Shown in pieces: positions 27,285 to 36,738 of a stretch of 64,000 nt of DNA; within the stretch, counting starts at the first letter, position 1, and every line of letters starts with the position of its first letter. The notes under the pieces were generated by a model. That model saw nothing but the letters and a program-made list of their open reading frames with translations, ran no database searches and had not been told where the DNA came from. The position numbers were made by a program, and so were the translations under genes. This DNA is from Streptomyces sp. V4I2 (GTDB lineage: Bacteria; Actinomycetota; Actinomycetes; Streptomycetales; Streptomycetaceae), in contig NZ_JAUSZM010000003.1 in the NCBI RefSeq assembly GCF_030817655.1, positions 1,302,001 to 1,366,000 on the forward strand. The letters run 5' to 3'.

Positions 27285-28347
27285 ACCCCTGCCTGAACAC
27301 CTGCCTGAACCCCTGCTGGACGTACGTGACCTGCGGGTGTCGTTCCGTACCCGCCGAGGCCCGGTCACCGCCGTCGACGGCCTGTCCCTCTCGGTGGCGC
27401 CCGGCGAAGTCCTGGGCGTGGTGGGCGAGTCGGGCTCGGGCAAGAGCGTGTCGATGCTGGCCGTGCTGCGGCTGCTGACCAACCCGAACGTGACCGTGTC
27501 GGGCCAGGTCCTCTTCCGTGGCCGTGACTTGCTGACACTCCCCGACAAGCAGATGCGCGCGATACGGGGCCGGGAGATCGCCATGGTCTTCCAGGACCCG
27601 ATGACCGCGCTGACCCCCGTGTACACCGTGGGCTGGCAGATCGCCGAGCAGATACGGGCGCACGGGCAGGTGTCCCGCAAGGAGGCCCACGCCCGCGCCG
27701 TCCGGCTGCTCTCCGACGTCGGCATCCCCGACGCGGCCTCGCGGGTGAACGCCTACCCGCACGAGTTCTCCGGCGGGATGCGCCAGCGCGCGGTCATCGC
27801 GATGGCCCTGTCCTGCAGCCCCGCGCTGCTGATCGCCGACGAGCCGACCACGGCGCTCGACGTGACCGTGCAGGCGCAGATCCTCGACCTGATGCGCGAG
27901 CTCAACGCGGACGGCTCGGCGATGGTGCTCATCACGCACGACATGGGCGTGATCTCCCAGATCGCCGACCGGGTCCTGGTCATGTACGGCGGCCGGGCTG
28001 CCGAGGACGGCCCGCGGCGCGCGGTGTTCCACGGCCCGCGGCACCCGTACACCTGGGGTCTGCTCGACTCGGTGCCCCGCGTCGGCGGCCCCCGGCTGCG
28101 GCGGCTGCCCACCATCGCGGGCATGCCCGTCTCCCCGGGCAGCCTTCCGACGGGGTGCGCGTTCGCGCCGCGCTGCCGGCTCAGCCACGACCGGTGCGAG
28201 GAGCGGCCCGCGCTGGCCGCGGGCAACGGCGACGCCGCACACCGCGACGCCTGCTGGCTGCCGCCCGAGGACCGGGCGTCGCTGCGGCTGACGGCACGGG
28301 CGGCGGCGAGCGACGTACAGGACATGGACTCGGAGGCGGCGTCGTGA
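27277..28347 (+). CDS. Peptide ABC importer ATPase, DppD type
   Basis: ATP-binding subunit of 356 residues. Walker A is GESGSGKS (about residue 51), Q-loop FQDP, signature SGGMRQR and Walker [14 protein letters not shown], followed by the C-terminal oligopeptide-specific domain with the cysteine-rich [15 protein letters not shown]. The ATG overlaps the previous gene by eight bases. The first 13 residues ([12 protein letters not shown]) come from a three-fold 12-base tandem repeat, an unusual extension. Confidence 0.95.
   Translation: MPEPLPEHLPEPLLDVRDLRVSFRTRRGPVTAVDGLSLSVAPGEVLGVVGESGSGKSVSMLAVLRLLTNPNVTVSGQVLFRGRDLLTLPDKQMRAIRGREIAMVFQDPMTALTPVYTVGWQIAEQIRAHGQVSRKEAHARAVRLLSDVGIPDAASRVNAYPHEFSGGMRQRAVIAMALSCSPALLIADEPTTALDVTVQAQILDLMRELNADGSAMVLITHDMGVISQIADRVLVMYGGRAAEDGPRRAVFHGPRHPYTWGLLDSVPRVGGPRLRRLPTIAGMPVSPGSLPTGCAFAPRCRLSHDRCEERPALAAGNGDAAHRDACWLPPEDRASLRLTARAAASDVQDMDSEAAS
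27280..27315. repeat. Three-copy 12-base tandem repeat at the DppD-type start
   Basis: CCTGAACCCCTG, CCTGAACACCTG and CCTGAACCCCTG follow one another directly after the start codon and encode [12 protein letters not shown]. Confidence 0.8.
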
Positions 28348-29381
28348 CGGCACAGGACATCGTGGCAGTGGACAAGGGTGCGCCTCCCGGCGGCGACGTG
28401 CTGCTGCGCGCGTCGGACGTCACCAAGCACTACCCCCTGCGCACGGACACGCTGTCCCGGCGCCGCAGGGTGCTGCGCGCCGTGGACGGCGTGTCACTGG
28501 CGGTCCGCACCGGTGAGACCCTCGGCATCGTCGGCGAGTCGGGCTGCGGCAAGTCCACCCTCGGCCGCTGTCTGGTCCGGCTCACCGAACTCACGGGCGG
28601 CCGGGTCGAGTTCGACGGGCAGGACATCACCACCCTGTCCGCGCGCCGGCTGCGGCCCGTACGGCCGGGCATGCAGCTGGTCTTCCAGGACCCGCAGGCC
28701 TCCCTCAACCCCCGCCGCCGCGCCGGGGACATCGTGGCCGAACCGCTGCTCGTGCACCGGTACGGTGACGCGGCCGCGGTCCGCCGCCGGGTCGCCGAGC
28801 TCTTCGACGTCGTAGGACTGGCCGGGGCCCATCTGGACCGCTATCCGCACGAGTTCTCCGGCGGCCAGCGCCAGCGCATCGGGATCGCCCGGGCACTGGC
28901 CACCGCCCCGAAGCTGATCGTCGCCGACGAACCGGTGTCCGCCCTCGACGTGTCGATCCAGGCCCAGGTGCTGAACCTCTTCGCCGACCTCCAGGAGGAG
29001 TTCGCGCTCACCTATGTCTTCATCGCCCACGACCTCGGCGTGGTCCGCCATGTGTCGGACCGGATCGCCGTCATGTACCTCGGCGAGATCGTCGAACTCG
29101 CCGGGACAGAGGCGCTGTACGAGGCCCCCGCCCATCCCTACACACAGGCACTGCTGTCCGCGGTCCCGGACATCGACGACGGCACCCACGCGGCGGACGC
29201 ACCGCGCCGTGAACGCATCGTCCTCACCGGCGAGGTGCCCAACCCGGTGGACAAGCCGACGGGCTGCCCCTTCCGCACCCGCTGCCCGTACGCCCGCGAG
29301 CGCTGCGCGCTGGAGCGCCCCCGTCTCACCCTCACGCCCTCCGGCCGCCACACCGCCTGCCACTACCCGCTGACCGTCTGA
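28344..29381 (+). CDS. Peptide ABC importer ATPase, DppF type
   Basis: ATP-binding subunit of 345 residues. Walker [11 protein letters not shown]-loop [11 protein letters not shown], signature SGGQRQR and Walker [14 protein letters not shown] are all intact; the C-terminus has the oligopeptide-type [18 protein letters not shown] start overlaps the DppD-type stop by four bases. Last gene of the operon beginning at 22618; a short CCGTTC/GAACGG hairpin lies 7 bases after the stop. Confidence 0.95.
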   Translation: MTAQDIVAVDKGAPPGGDVLLRASDVTKHYPLRTDTLSRRRRVLRAVDGVSLAVRTGETLGIVGESGCGKSTLGRCLVRLTELTGGRVEFDGQDITTLSARRLRPVRPGMQLVFQDPQASLNPRRRAGDIVAEPLLVHRYGDAAAVRRRVAELFDVVGLAGAHLDRYPHEFSGGQRQRIGIARALATAPKLIVADEPVSALDVSIQAQVLNLFADLQEEFALTYVFIAHDLGVVRHVSDRIAVMYLGEIVELAGTEALYEAPAHPYTQALLSAVPDIDDGTHAADAPRRERIVLTGEVPNPVDKPTGCPFRTRCPYARERCALERPRLTLTPSGRHTACHYPLTV

Positions 29382-29387
29382 CCGGGC

Positions 29388-29403
29388 CCGTTCCATCGAA
29401 CGG
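29388..29403 (+). terminator. Short hairpin after peptide ABC operon
   Basis: CCGTTC and GAACGG pair around CATC immediately downstream of the DppF-type gene. The stem is only six pairs, so it is a weak terminator at best. Confidence 0.35.
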
Positions 29404-29535
29404 TTGAAACCGAAGGCAGCGTACGGACGGCGCGGCCGGTCGGCAGACTTGCCGCGCCGTCGACAGCGCGCCCGGACGAGGCACCCGCGTCCGAGCCGTG
29501 CTGTCGGCCCAGGACCGCGTCCCCGCCGGTGCGCT

Positions 29536-29895
29536 GTGACCGAACCTCCCGGACCGCCGCTGCGGATCCTGATCAGGACGACCACACCGTCGTACGGGCG
29601 GGGCTGCGTGCCCTCCTCGAAGGCGAACCCGACTTCGACGGCCCTGGCACCGGAGGCCGCCGCGCGTGTCGTCGGGTACACGGCCGAGCCCGGTCCGGGG
29701 CTCAGCGAGCGGGAGGTCGAGGTCGTACGGCTCCTGGCGCGGGGGCACAGCAACCGGGCCGTCGCCGGCGCTCTGTTCCTGGCCGGGGCGACGGTCAAGA
29801 CCCACCTCGTGCGGATCTACCGCAAGCTCGGCACCGAGAACCGCGCCGCCACCGTCAGCGAAGCGGTCCGACGCGGACTGATCGACGTCGACTGA
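29536..29895 (+). pseudogene. Decayed NarL-type response regulator
   Basis: The C-terminal LuxR-type domain is intact (LSEREVEVVRLLARGHSNRA and KTHLVRIYRKLG) and ends at 29895. The receiver domain is mostly missing. After PLRILI the frame shifts by one base, because DDHTVVRAGLRALLEGEPDF reads in a neighbouring frame, and then about two thirds of the receiver, including the phosphorylation site, is deleted before the helix-turn-helix. GTG at 29536 is the likely original start. No partner kinase lies nearby. The DNA-binding part might still be translated from an internal start, but signal input is gone. Confidence 0.75.
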
Positions 29896-29938
29896 GCCGG
29901 CGTGACCGGTGCGCGCGGACCGGTACGGCGCCGCGGCC

Positions 29939-31204
29939 TCACGGGCTGAGCCGGTCGAACCGGAACGGTGCCAGTACCTCCGGGCGGCGGCCGGTGCGGA
30001 CGTACTCGGCGAGCCGGTGGCCGGTGACGGGGCCCAGCGTGACGCCGAGCATGCCGTGGCCGGTGGCGGCGAAGGCGTTGCCGTATCCCGGTACGCGGTC
30101 GATGACCGGAAGCCCGTCGGGGAGGAAGGGCCGGCCGCCGACCCAGGGGTCGCGGATCAGTCCGATCAGGTCGTCCGGGTCGTCGAACCAGCGGCCCAGA
30201 TAGTGCCGGCTGGCGAGGGCGACGGCGACGACGCGCCGCCAGTCGAGGCGGTTGTTGTTGCCGCTGAGCTCCATCGTGCCGCCGATCCGGGTGGTGGGGC
30301 CGATCGGTGAGGCGACCGCCCTGCGCTCGCCGAAGTACAGCGTGTGCCGCGGTGCCGGATCCAGGTCCACCGAGAAGCTGTAGCCCTTGCCCGCCTGGAG
30401 CGGCAGCGGCTGTCCCAGCGCGCTCAGCAGGTCGGACGAGCGCATCCCGGCGGTGACGACGACGCCCGCGCAGGGAATCTCGCCCTGGGCGGTGCGCAGC
30501 GCGACAACGCGTTCTCCGGAGGTGCGGAACCCGGTGGCCTCGACGTTCTCGTGGACCTTCACCCCCGAGGCGACGAGCGCCTCGCCCAGCCCCCGGGCGA
30601 ACGCCTCCGGGTCGACCACGCCCTCACCCTCGACGAGGTACGCCGCGCGCACCTTGGACGACAGCGCGTCGTCCAGCAGCCGGGCGCCGTCCCCGGTGAC
30701 GACGTCGTCGGGGAGCGGGTAGCGGCCGTCGGCCATCTCCCGCTGCACGGCGAGGTGATGGCGGGCTTCGGCCGGGGACAGGAAGGCGTGGACCATGCCG
30801 GGACGGGTCAGGGTCGTCTCGACGCCGGCCTCGCGCAGGCCGTCGAAGAGGTCGAAGGTGGTCCGGTTCAGCTCGGCGACCGCGGTGTAGCCGCGCCGGA
30901 AGGCGGCCGGTGTGCTGCTGCGCCAGAACCGCCACAGCCAGCGTACGAACGCCGGATCGGGCAGGGGTCGTAGGTAGAGGGGCGAGTCCGGCCGTCCCAG
31001 CGAGCGGAGCGCGTACCGTACGACGCCCGGGGCCGGCACCGGCGTGGAATGGCTGAGGCAGACCCAGCCCGCGTTGCCCCGGGAGGCCCCGGACCCCAGG
31101 GCGCGACGCTCGACGATCTCCACCTCGAAGCCCGCCTCGGCCAGGTAGTAGGCGGTGCACAGTCCCACCACACCGCCCCCGACCACCACTATGGGGGCGG
31201 TCAT
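29939..31204 (-). CDS. D-amino-acid dehydrogenase-like FAD oxidoreductase (DAO family)
   Basis: Flavoprotein of 421 residues of the DAO family (PF01266). The N-terminal FAD-binding fingerprint [20 protein letters not shown] is followed by [20 protein letters not shown], as in DadA-type dehydrogenases, and the C-terminus has [16 protein letters not shown]. It would oxidatively deaminate a D-amino acid or related amine. ATG overlaps the stop of the ABC ATPase gene, so it is co-expressed with an amino-acid importer, which fits uptake followed by oxidation. Confidence 0.92.
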   Translation of the reverse strand: MTAPIVVVGGGVVGLCTAYYLAEAGFEVEIVERRALGSGASRGNAGWVCLSHSTPVPAPGVVRYALRSLGRPDSPLYLRPLPDPAFVRWLWRFWRSSTPAAFRRGYTAVAELNRTTFDLFDGLREAGVETTLTRPGMVHAFLSPAEARHHLAVQREMADGRYPLPDDVVTGDGARLLDDALSSKVRAAYLVEGEGVVDPEAFARGLGEALVASGVKVHENVEATGFRTSGERVVALRTAQGEIPCAGVVVTAGMRSSDLLSALGQPLPLQAGKGYSFSVDLDPAPRHTLYFGERRAVASPIGPTTRIGGTMELSGNNNRLDWRRVVAVALASRHYLGRWFDDPDDLIGLIRDPWVGGRPFLPDGLPVIDRVPGYGNAFAATGHGMLGVTLGPVTGHRLAEYVRTGRRPEVLAPFRFDRLSP

Positions 31205-31995
31205 GACGCCGACCCGTACGAGGCGAGGAACTCCCGGGTCCGGGTCTCGGCGGGATGGTCGAGGACGTCCTGCGGGGGTCCCTCCTCGACGATGCGGCCG
31301 CCGTCGACGAAGACGACGTGGTCGGCCACCTCGCGTGCGAAGGGCAGTTCGTGGGTGACGAGCAGCATCGTCATTCCGTCCGCGGCGAGTTCCCGCATGA
31401 CGGCCAGGACCTCGCGGGTGGCCTCCGGGTCGAGGGAGGAGGTCGGCTCGTCGAAGAGCAGCACCTCCGGCCTGAGCGCGAGCGCCCGTGCGATGGCGAC
31501 GCGCTGCTGTTCCCCGCCGGAGAGCTGGTCGGGCCGGGCGAGGCCGCGGTGCGCCACGCCGACCCGGCGCAGCAGCGCGACGGCCCGCTCCAGCGCTTCC
31601 GGCTCGGGGACGCCCGCCTTGCGCTGGGCCAGGACGACGTTCTCGACCGCGGTGAGGTGCGGGAAGAGGTTGAACCGCTGGAAGACCATGCCGACGGTGC
31701 GGCGCAGCCGGGGCAGGTCCCGGCAGACCGTTCGGCCGCCGTGGTGGACCACTTCGCCGGCCACCTCGACCGTGCCCCCGTCCGGCCGTTCCAGCAGGTT
31801 GACGCAGCGCATCAGGGTCGTCTTGCCGCCGCCGCTCTGTCCGATGACGCTGACGATGCGGCCGCGGTCGACCTCCAGGTTCACCTGGTCGAGCACCAGT
31901 CGGCCGTCGAAGGACTTGCTGAGCCCTTCGATCCGTACGACCGCGTCGGTGCGGGCCGGTGGCACGGCTTCCGCCGTGGTGACGGGCTCGGTCAT
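31201..31995 (-). CDS. Amino-acid ABC importer ATPase (GlnQ/HisP type)
   Basis: ATP-binding subunit of 264 residues. Walker [11 protein letters not shown]-loop [11 protein letters not shown] (typical of polar amino-acid importers), signature LSGGEQQR and Walker [12 protein letters not shown] are present. The ATG at 31995 overlaps the permease stop by four bases; the frame to 32160 is a shadow of the permease. It powers import together with the permease and binding protein immediately upstream. Confidence 0.95.
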   Translation of the reverse strand: MTEPVTTAEAVPPARTDAVVRIEGLSKSFDGRLVLDQVNLEVDRGRIVSVIGQSGGGKTTLMRCVNLLERPDGGTVEVAGEVVHHGGRTVCRDLPRLRRTVGMVFQRFNLFPHLTAVENVVLAQRKAGVPEPEALERAVALLRRVGVAHRGLARPDQLSGGEQQRVAIARALALRPEVLLFDEPTSSLDPEATREVLAVMRELAADGMTMLLVTHELPFAREVADHVVFVDGGRIVEEGPPQDVLDHPAETRTREFLASYGSAS

Positions 31996-32759
31996 GCCGC
32001 CGTCTCCTTCTGCTTGAGCTCTGCTGTGAGGCCGACGCCGAGGTCGACGGCGAGCAGGGCGCGGGCGGCGCGCACCCGTCGGCGCCGCCACGGGGACAGG
32101 GGGACGCCCGCCCGTACCTTCCGTTCCAGCAGCAGGAGCAGCTGGGAGAGCGGGTAGCACAGGGCGAAGTAGACGGCGGAGATGACCAGGTAGACCTCCA
32201 GTGCCCGGAAGGTGGCCGACGTGATGAGCCGCCCCTCGGACATCAGCTCGGCCGCGGAGACGGTGACGAGCAGCGAGGTGGACTTCAGCAGGTCGACCAG
32301 CATGGTGTTGGTGCCGGGCAGGGCCTGCCGGACGGCCTGCGGCAGCACGACATGGACGAAGATGCCGACCCGGCCCAGCCCCAGCGCCTCGCCGGCCTCG
32401 GTCTGTCCGGCGTGCACTCCGCTGATCGCGGAACGGAAGATCTCGGACAGGTAGGCGGCGTAGAAGACGACGAGGCTGAGGCAGCCGGCGGTGAACACGT
32501 CCAGCCGGAGTCCGGCCGAAGCGAGGCCGAAGTAGGTCAGGAAGATGATCGCGAGGAGCGGGATGTTCTTGAAGATCTCCGTGTAGACGGCGGCGAGGAC
32601 GCGGAGTGGCCGCGCCTTGCTGATGCGGAGCAGCGCGACCGCCAGGCCGAGAAGGACCGCGCCGACGAAGCTCACGACGGTGTACGAGACGGTGCGCCCG
32701 AGTGCGTCGAGCAGGTCTGACTGGTAGTCGGACCAGGGGACTTGGAAGAGACCGGACAT
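31992..32759 (-). CDS. Amino-acid ABC importer permease (HisM type)
   Basis: Inner-membrane permease of 255 residues with about five helices. The EAA loop reads [20 protein letters not shown], matching polar amino-acid permeases, and [17 protein letters not shown] is the conserved segment. Only one permease gene is present, so it probably works as a homodimer. The charged C-terminus after residue 220 is longer than usual. The ATG lies 9 bases after the binding-protein stop. Confidence 0.94.
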   Translation of the reverse strand: MSGLFQVPWSDYQSDLLDALGRTVSYTVVSFVGAVLLGLAVALLRISKARPLRVLAAVYTEIFKNIPLLAIIFLTYFGLASAGLRLDVFTAGCLSLVVFYAAYLSEIFRSAISGVHAGQTEAGEALGLGRVGIFVHVVLPQAVRQALPGTNTMLVDLLKSTSLLVTVSAAELMSEGRLITSATFRALEVYLVISAVYFALCYPLSQLLLLLERKVRAGVPLSPWRRRRVRAARALLAVDLGVGLTAELKQKETAA

Positions 32760-32768
32760 GTCATCCCC

Positions 32769-33701
32769 TCACTGGCCGACGGACGGCGGCGTCCAGTCCT
32801 GCGGCCGGTCCACGCCCCTGCGCGCGGTGGCGACGTCGGCGGACGGCTTCAGGAACTGCTCGGGGTCGCCGCCGTACTTCTCGACGAGCTTGGCCATCTC
32901 GCCGTTCGCGTACATGGCGTCGATCTGTGCGGAGATCGCCTTCTCCAGCTTGGTGGCCTGCTTGGGCAGATAGAAGCCCGTCTGGTACGGCTGGAAGTAC
33001 TGGTAGTCGGGCTGGGCCTTGACCTCGGCCGCGGTCGGCGGTGTCAGGTACTGCGTGCTGATCTTCAGCTCCGGACGCTCCTTCTGCGCGGCGATGATGA
33101 TCAGCGGGTCGAGGAAGCCGACGTCGACGCGGCCCGCTCCGAGGTCGTCGAACACCCCGGTGGCGTCCGGGTAGGCGTGCAGCTTGGCTTCGGGCACGGA
33201 CTGGATGGACTTGACCCAGACGTAGCCCTCGACGGTGCCGAGGTCGAGGCCCTTGAGGTCGTCGACCGTCTTGTAGGTCTTGCCGCTGCGGACGGCCATC
33301 GCCGGGGGCGAGTAGTACGGCGGGTCGGTGAACAGGCCCTGTTTCTGCCGGTCGGCGGACCAGGCGACGCCGCCGATGGTGATGTCCACCCGGCGTGACT
33401 GCACTCCGGCGAGCATGCCGGCGAAGTCGGTGACCTGGGGTTTGATCTCGAGGCCCAGCTTCTTGGCCGCGTAGGCGAGGATGTCGCCGTCCAGTCCGAC
33501 GATCTTGTCGCCCTGGACACTCGTGTAGGGCGCGTACGGCTGGACGGCCACCTTGATCACGCCAGGCGTGAGCGTGCCCAGGGCGGCGGCCTTCGCGGAC
33601 ACGTTCTTCGGGGTCTCCTCGCTGTCGGAGCCACAGGCTGCGACGGAGGAGAGCAGGAGGAGGGCGGTCACAGTGGATACGAGAGAACGCACACGAGTCA
33701 T
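32769..33701 (-). CDS. Amino-acid-binding lipoprotein (family 3 SBP)
   Basis: Extracellular binding lipoprotein of 310 residues. The signal peptide ends in the lipobox SVAAC with lipidated Cys23. The domain shows the family 3 pattern: PYTSVQGDKIVGLDGDILAY near the first lobe and DFAGMLAGVQSRRVDITIGG. First gene of the four-gene operon ending with the DadA-like oxidase, divergent from the CdaR-type regulator. Ligand is presumably an amino acid or amine. Confidence 0.94.
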   Translation of the reverse strand: MTRVRSLVSTVTALLLLSSVAACGSDSEETPKNVSAKAAALGTLTPGVIKVAVQPYAPYTSVQGDKIVGLDGDILAYAAKKLGLEIKPQVTDFAGMLAGVQSRRVDITIGGVAWSADRQKQGLFTDPPYYSPPAMAVRSGKTYKTVDDLKGLDLGTVEGYVWVKSIQSVPEAKLHAYPDATGVFDDLGAGRVDVGFLDPLIIIAAQKERPELKISTQYLTPPTAAEVKAQPDYQYFQPYQTGFYLPKQATKLEKAISAQIDAMYANGEMAKLVEKYGGDPEQFLKPSADVATARRGVDRPQDWTPPSVGQ

Positions 33702-33774
33702 CGGCCCGGGCCTTCCGTAGGTGCGCTGAAAGGAGCCCGCCGTTCACCGCGCTGTGCCCCCGGCGGGGATGTGA

Positions 33775-33784
33775 TTGGGCCCAA
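33775..33784. promoter_or_regulatory. TTGGGCCCAA palindrome between amino-acid operon and CdaR-type regulator
   Basis: A ten-base perfect palindrome lies in the 200-base gap between the divergent genes, 74 bases from the binding-protein start. It is the only clear dyad here and could be a regulator half-site; no cognate motif is known to me. Confidence 0.3.
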
Positions 33785-33901
33785 AGCTAGGGATCAACCT
33801 GCCGCGCGTCACCGTTCACTTCGTACGTAGTTGTGGCCGAAATCGATCGGTCCCCTGTACGGTGCGTCCAACCCGGCCCGCCCTCGACGGGAGGAACACC
33901 C

Positions 33902-35080
33902 GTGCTGAGCCCGTCCCTCGCGCAGGAGATCGCCGGGGACACCTCCGCCGTCATCGGCTTCAACGTGCTCATCACCGACGCCGAGGGGATGGTCATCGGC
34001 AGCGGGGACAGCAGCCGGGTCGGCAGCTTCCACGAGGCGTCCGTCGAGGTCGTCCGCACGCAGGAACCCGCCACACACAACGCCTCGCAGGCCCAGCGAC
34101 TGCAAGGGGTACGCCCCGGGGTCACACTGCCGCTGGTCACCGGCGGGCGCGCGGTCGGCACCGTCGGGATCACCGGGACACCCGCCCAGGTACGCCGCTT
34201 CGGCCTGCTGGTCAAGCGGCAGACGGAGATCCTCCTGAGGGAATCCGTGATGCTGCGCTCCCGCCTGCTCGCGGAGCGGGCCGCCGAGACGCTGCTCGCC
34301 GACATCGCCGCATACGATCCCCAGGTCGTCGAAGGCGACTTCCTCGTCTTCCGGGCCGCCGAACTCGGCTTCGACCTACGGCTGCGACGGGTCGCCGTGG
34401 CCCTCGAAGTGACCGTTCCGGACGCGGCCGCGCGACGACGGGGCGCCCCCACGCAGGACATGGCCCTGATCCGTTCGGAACTGCTGCGCACCGTCCGCGA
34501 GGTCTTCGCCGACCCTCAGGACATCGTGGCCGGTACGGCTCCCGGATGGATCAGCGTCCTGCACCGGCTTCCGGCCCGGGGTTCGATGGCGTCCCTGGTC
34601 GCCGACTGCCGGCGGGTCGCCGATGTGATCGCCGCGCAGGACGGTCTCGCCGCCCGGGTGGGGATCGGCGAGCCGGCCACCTCCGTCGGCGGCCTGCACG
34701 ACTCCTACCAGGACGCGTGCGACGCCCTCCGTCTGGGCGCCCGGCCGGCCAACAGCTCCCCCGTCCATCTCATATCCGACCTGCGGGTCCACCAGGTTCT
34801 CGCGGCGGTGGGCCAGTCCGCCCGCAACCGTCTGCTCGACCTCACGGCCGCGGACCTGCGCGCCCAGCCGGACTGGCCGGTGCTCCGTGACACAGTCACC
34901 GCGTGGTGCGAGAGCGGGTTCAACCTCGTACGGGCATCCGCGGCGCTGCACATCCACCGCAACACCGTCGTCTACCGGATGAACAAGATCGAGCAGATCA
35001 CCGGTCGCCCGCTGCGCGACCACCGGGCGACCATGGCCCTGTACCTCGCCTGCCTGGCGGATCGAATGAGCGGCGGTTGA
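33902..35080 (+). CDS. CdaR/PucR-type transcription regulator
   Basis: Regulator of 392 residues. The N-terminal sugar-diacid-recognition domain (about residues 1-135, LAQEIAGDTSAVIGFNVLITD) is followed by a GGDEF-like central region and a C-terminal PucR helix-turn-helix (PF13556), seen as FNLVRASAALHIHRNTVVYR. GTG at 33902 follows GGGAGGAACACCC, an ideal site. It probably controls the divergent amino-acid import operon in response to a small acid. The stop codon lies in an 11-bp tandem repeat. Confidence 0.93.
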   Translation: MLSPSLAQEIAGDTSAVIGFNVLITDAEGMVIGSGDSSRVGSFHEASVEVVRTQEPATHNASQAQRLQGVRPGVTLPLVTGGRAVGTVGITGTPAQVRRFGLLVKRQTEILLRESVMLRSRLLAERAAETLLADIAAYDPQVVEGDFLVFRAAELGFDLRLRRVAVALEVTVPDAAARRRGAPTQDMALIRSELLRTVREVFADPQDIVAGTAPGWISVLHRLPARGSMASLVADCRRVADVIAAQDGLAARVGIGEPATSVGGLHDSYQDACDALRLGARPANSSPVHLISDLRVHQVLAAVGQSARNRLLDLTAADLRAQPDWPVLRDTVTAWCESGFNLVRASAALHIHRNTVVYRMNKIEQITGRPLRDHRATMALYLACLADRMSGG

Positions 35081-35100
35081 GCGGCGGTTGAGCGGGGGTT
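35068..35100. repeat. Three-copy 11-bp repeat at the end of the CdaR-type gene
   Basis: GAGCGGCGGTT occurs twice and GAGCGGGGGTT once, back to back. Because 11 is not a multiple of 3, the TGA created at each junction (35078, 35089, 35100) falls in a different frame, closing all three. Confidence 0.8.
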
Positions 35101-35393
35101 GACGGCCGCAGGCGGTGGCTTCGCTGGCCGAGGGTCTCACCTCCAGGGCCTCGTGGTGCTCCTCGGGTCGGGCGTGGTGGCCGCTGGTGGGCGAACATCA
35201 GCCGTATTCCGGGAGTGGCCGCGAGACGCCCAGGGCGCATCGCGGCGGCGCTGACCAAGGAGGTCTCCCTTTCCATGGCTAAGCCAACCGCCCGGCTTCG
35301 CCAGCAGTTCCTTCAGAGTCGCGTCGATGAACTCGGTGTCCTCGGAGTTGCTGCCGCGTCCGGCGAAGTGGCTCCTCCTCGTACTCCTTCTCC
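35101..35393. other. Interval between CdaR-type gene and insertion element
   Basis: No intact gene. On the minus strand a short frame reads RGSNSEDTEFIDATLKELLA, well-formed but frameshifted relative to an upstream KEYEEEPL segment; it may be the remnant of a small gene interrupted by the element. The target-adjacent sequence read by a TnpB guide would start here. Confidence 0.35.
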
Positions 35394-35600
35394 CATTGAA
35401 GTGCTCTCCCGGCTGAAGCCGGGAGATTCCTGCTTACCTTGCGGCAGCGGGCTTGACGCGCTTCGCGCGCCTGACGACTGCCCTCCCGGCAGCCGGGATG
35501 AGCACGAGGCCCATCCGGTAAAGGTGCAAGATGTTCCGGGCCGCGTTGTGGTCGGGGTTTCCTGACCATCCGCAGTCCGGGTTCTTGCATACGAACGTGG
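35394..35600 (-). ncRNA. Predicted omega RNA (right-end element RNA) of TnpB
   Basis: By analogy with other IS605-family elements, the guide RNA of TnpB covers the 3' end of tnpB and the right-end hairpin, with the guide taken from flanking DNA past the right terminus. The hairpin at 35405-35426 fits. Extents are inferred, not seen. Confidence 0.35.
35405..35426. repeat. Right-end hairpin of IS605-type element
   Basis: TCTCCCGGCT and AGCCGGGAGA form a 10-bp perfect stem with a GA centre just past the tnpB stop. Subterminal hairpins of this kind are the binding sites of Y1 transposases. Confidence 0.8.
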
Positions 35601-36714
35601 CCTGGTCTTCACGGCTGCCGGGCGTGATGAAGCCGCACGCGGAACAGCGCCGGGACGTGTTGGGCGCCGGGACCTTGTGCAGGGTGCCGCCGTACTGAGC
35701 GGTCTTGTACGTCAGCATCGTGACCACACGGCCCCACGCCTCGCCGGTGATGGAGCGGTTTAGCCCTGACTTCTGGGCGACGTTCTTTCCCGGCAACTCG
35801 ACGGTCCCCCTGGCGGACTTGACCATGTTCGTGATGGTGAGTGCTTCGACCACCACCGTGCCGTACTGCTTGGCGATGGCGGTGGTCGTCTGGTGCCGCC
35901 AGTCCGAGGCCCGGCGCTTGGCTTTCGCGCGGAGTCCTGCGATCTGGTCATAGGTGTGGTGCAGACGTCGGCTGGTTCGTTCGCCGGGATTGTGGTGCTG
36001 CTTGCGTTGGGCGGCGCGCTGCTCCAGTCGCAGGAGCTTGGACGTCTCCTGCGGGGTCAGCCACCCGCCGTGGTTCTTGGTGACGCCATCCGAGAGGGCG
36101 ATGGGCACGATGACGCCCACGTCGATGCCGACCTCCGGCCCCTGGTGAGGCTCGGGCATGGCTTCGAGGATCTGGATGCGGAAGGCGAGGTGCCAGCCGA
36201 GCGCGTCTTTGACCAGCCGCGCGCCGGTGATGCGGTTCTCTTTGTTGGCTTGTCTGCCCACGGGGAGGTCTTTGGTCCAGCGGAACCGGACGCGGCCTAC
36301 CTTCGGGATGTTGGCCATGCCCCAGCGGCGATGCACACGGACGACGTTCAGGTCCCGTCCCTGCGGGATGTCCACGGACATCACCGACCGGAACCGGCCC
36401 TTGAAGTTCGGGGCTTCCGCCCGGCCGTCCCAGCAGTTCTTCCACGCCTGGAAGTACGTCTTCAACACGGCCTGCGCGGCCTGGGCGGGCAGTACGGCGA
36501 GGAAGTCGATGTCCGTACGCGCCTGACGGATCGCGGCGTCCGCATTCGCGAGCGTTCTCTTCTCCTTCGGCATCATCTGCCACCACGCGTGCAGGAGATT
36601 CCACATCGCGCGGGCTGCGTGCGCCTGGGCGTCGGCCTTGAGCTCACATGCAGGAGACAGCGCCAGTCGGGCGCGATGCCCGAACTGCCGCTTCCTGAGG
36701 CCATGTTCACTCAT
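35434..36714 (-). CDS. tnpB: TnpB RNA-guided nuclease
   Basis: TnpB-family protein of about 426 residues, the ancestor group of Cas12. The split RuvC nuclease site is complete: Asp in GIDVGVIVPIALS, Glu in VVVEALTITNM and Asp in NPDHNAARNI. The zinc finger CSACG...CKNPDCG sits between the last two. The N-terminal wedge region (about residues 1-170) is intact. ATG at 36714 is chosen; a TTG at 36723 would add three residues. Neither has a strong ribosome site. With an intact active site it could still cut DNA guided by its RNA even though its partner TnpA is dead. Confidence 0.92.
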   Translation of the reverse strand: MSEHGLRKRQFGHRARLALSPACELKADAQAHAARAMWNLLHAWWQMMPKEKRTLANADAAIRQARTDIDFLAVLPAQAAQAVLKTYFQAWKNCWDGRAEAPNFKGRFRSVMSVDIPQGRDLNVVRVHRRWGMANIPKVGRVRFRWTKDLPVGRQANKENRITGARLVKDALGWHLAFRIQILEAMPEPHQGPEVGIDVGVIVPIALSDGVTKNHGGWLTPQETSKLLRLEQRAAQRKQHHNPGERTSRRLHHTYDQIAGLRAKAKRRASDWRHQTTTAIAKQYGTVVVEALTITNMVKSARGTVELPGKNVAQKSGLNRSITGEAWGRVVTMLTYKTAQYGGTLHKVPAPNTSRRCSACGFITPGSREDQATFVCKNPDCGWSGNPDHNAARNILHLYRMGLVLIPAAGRAVVRRAKRVKPAAAR

Positions 36715-36738
36715 AGTGACCAACTATTACAGCCGGAT

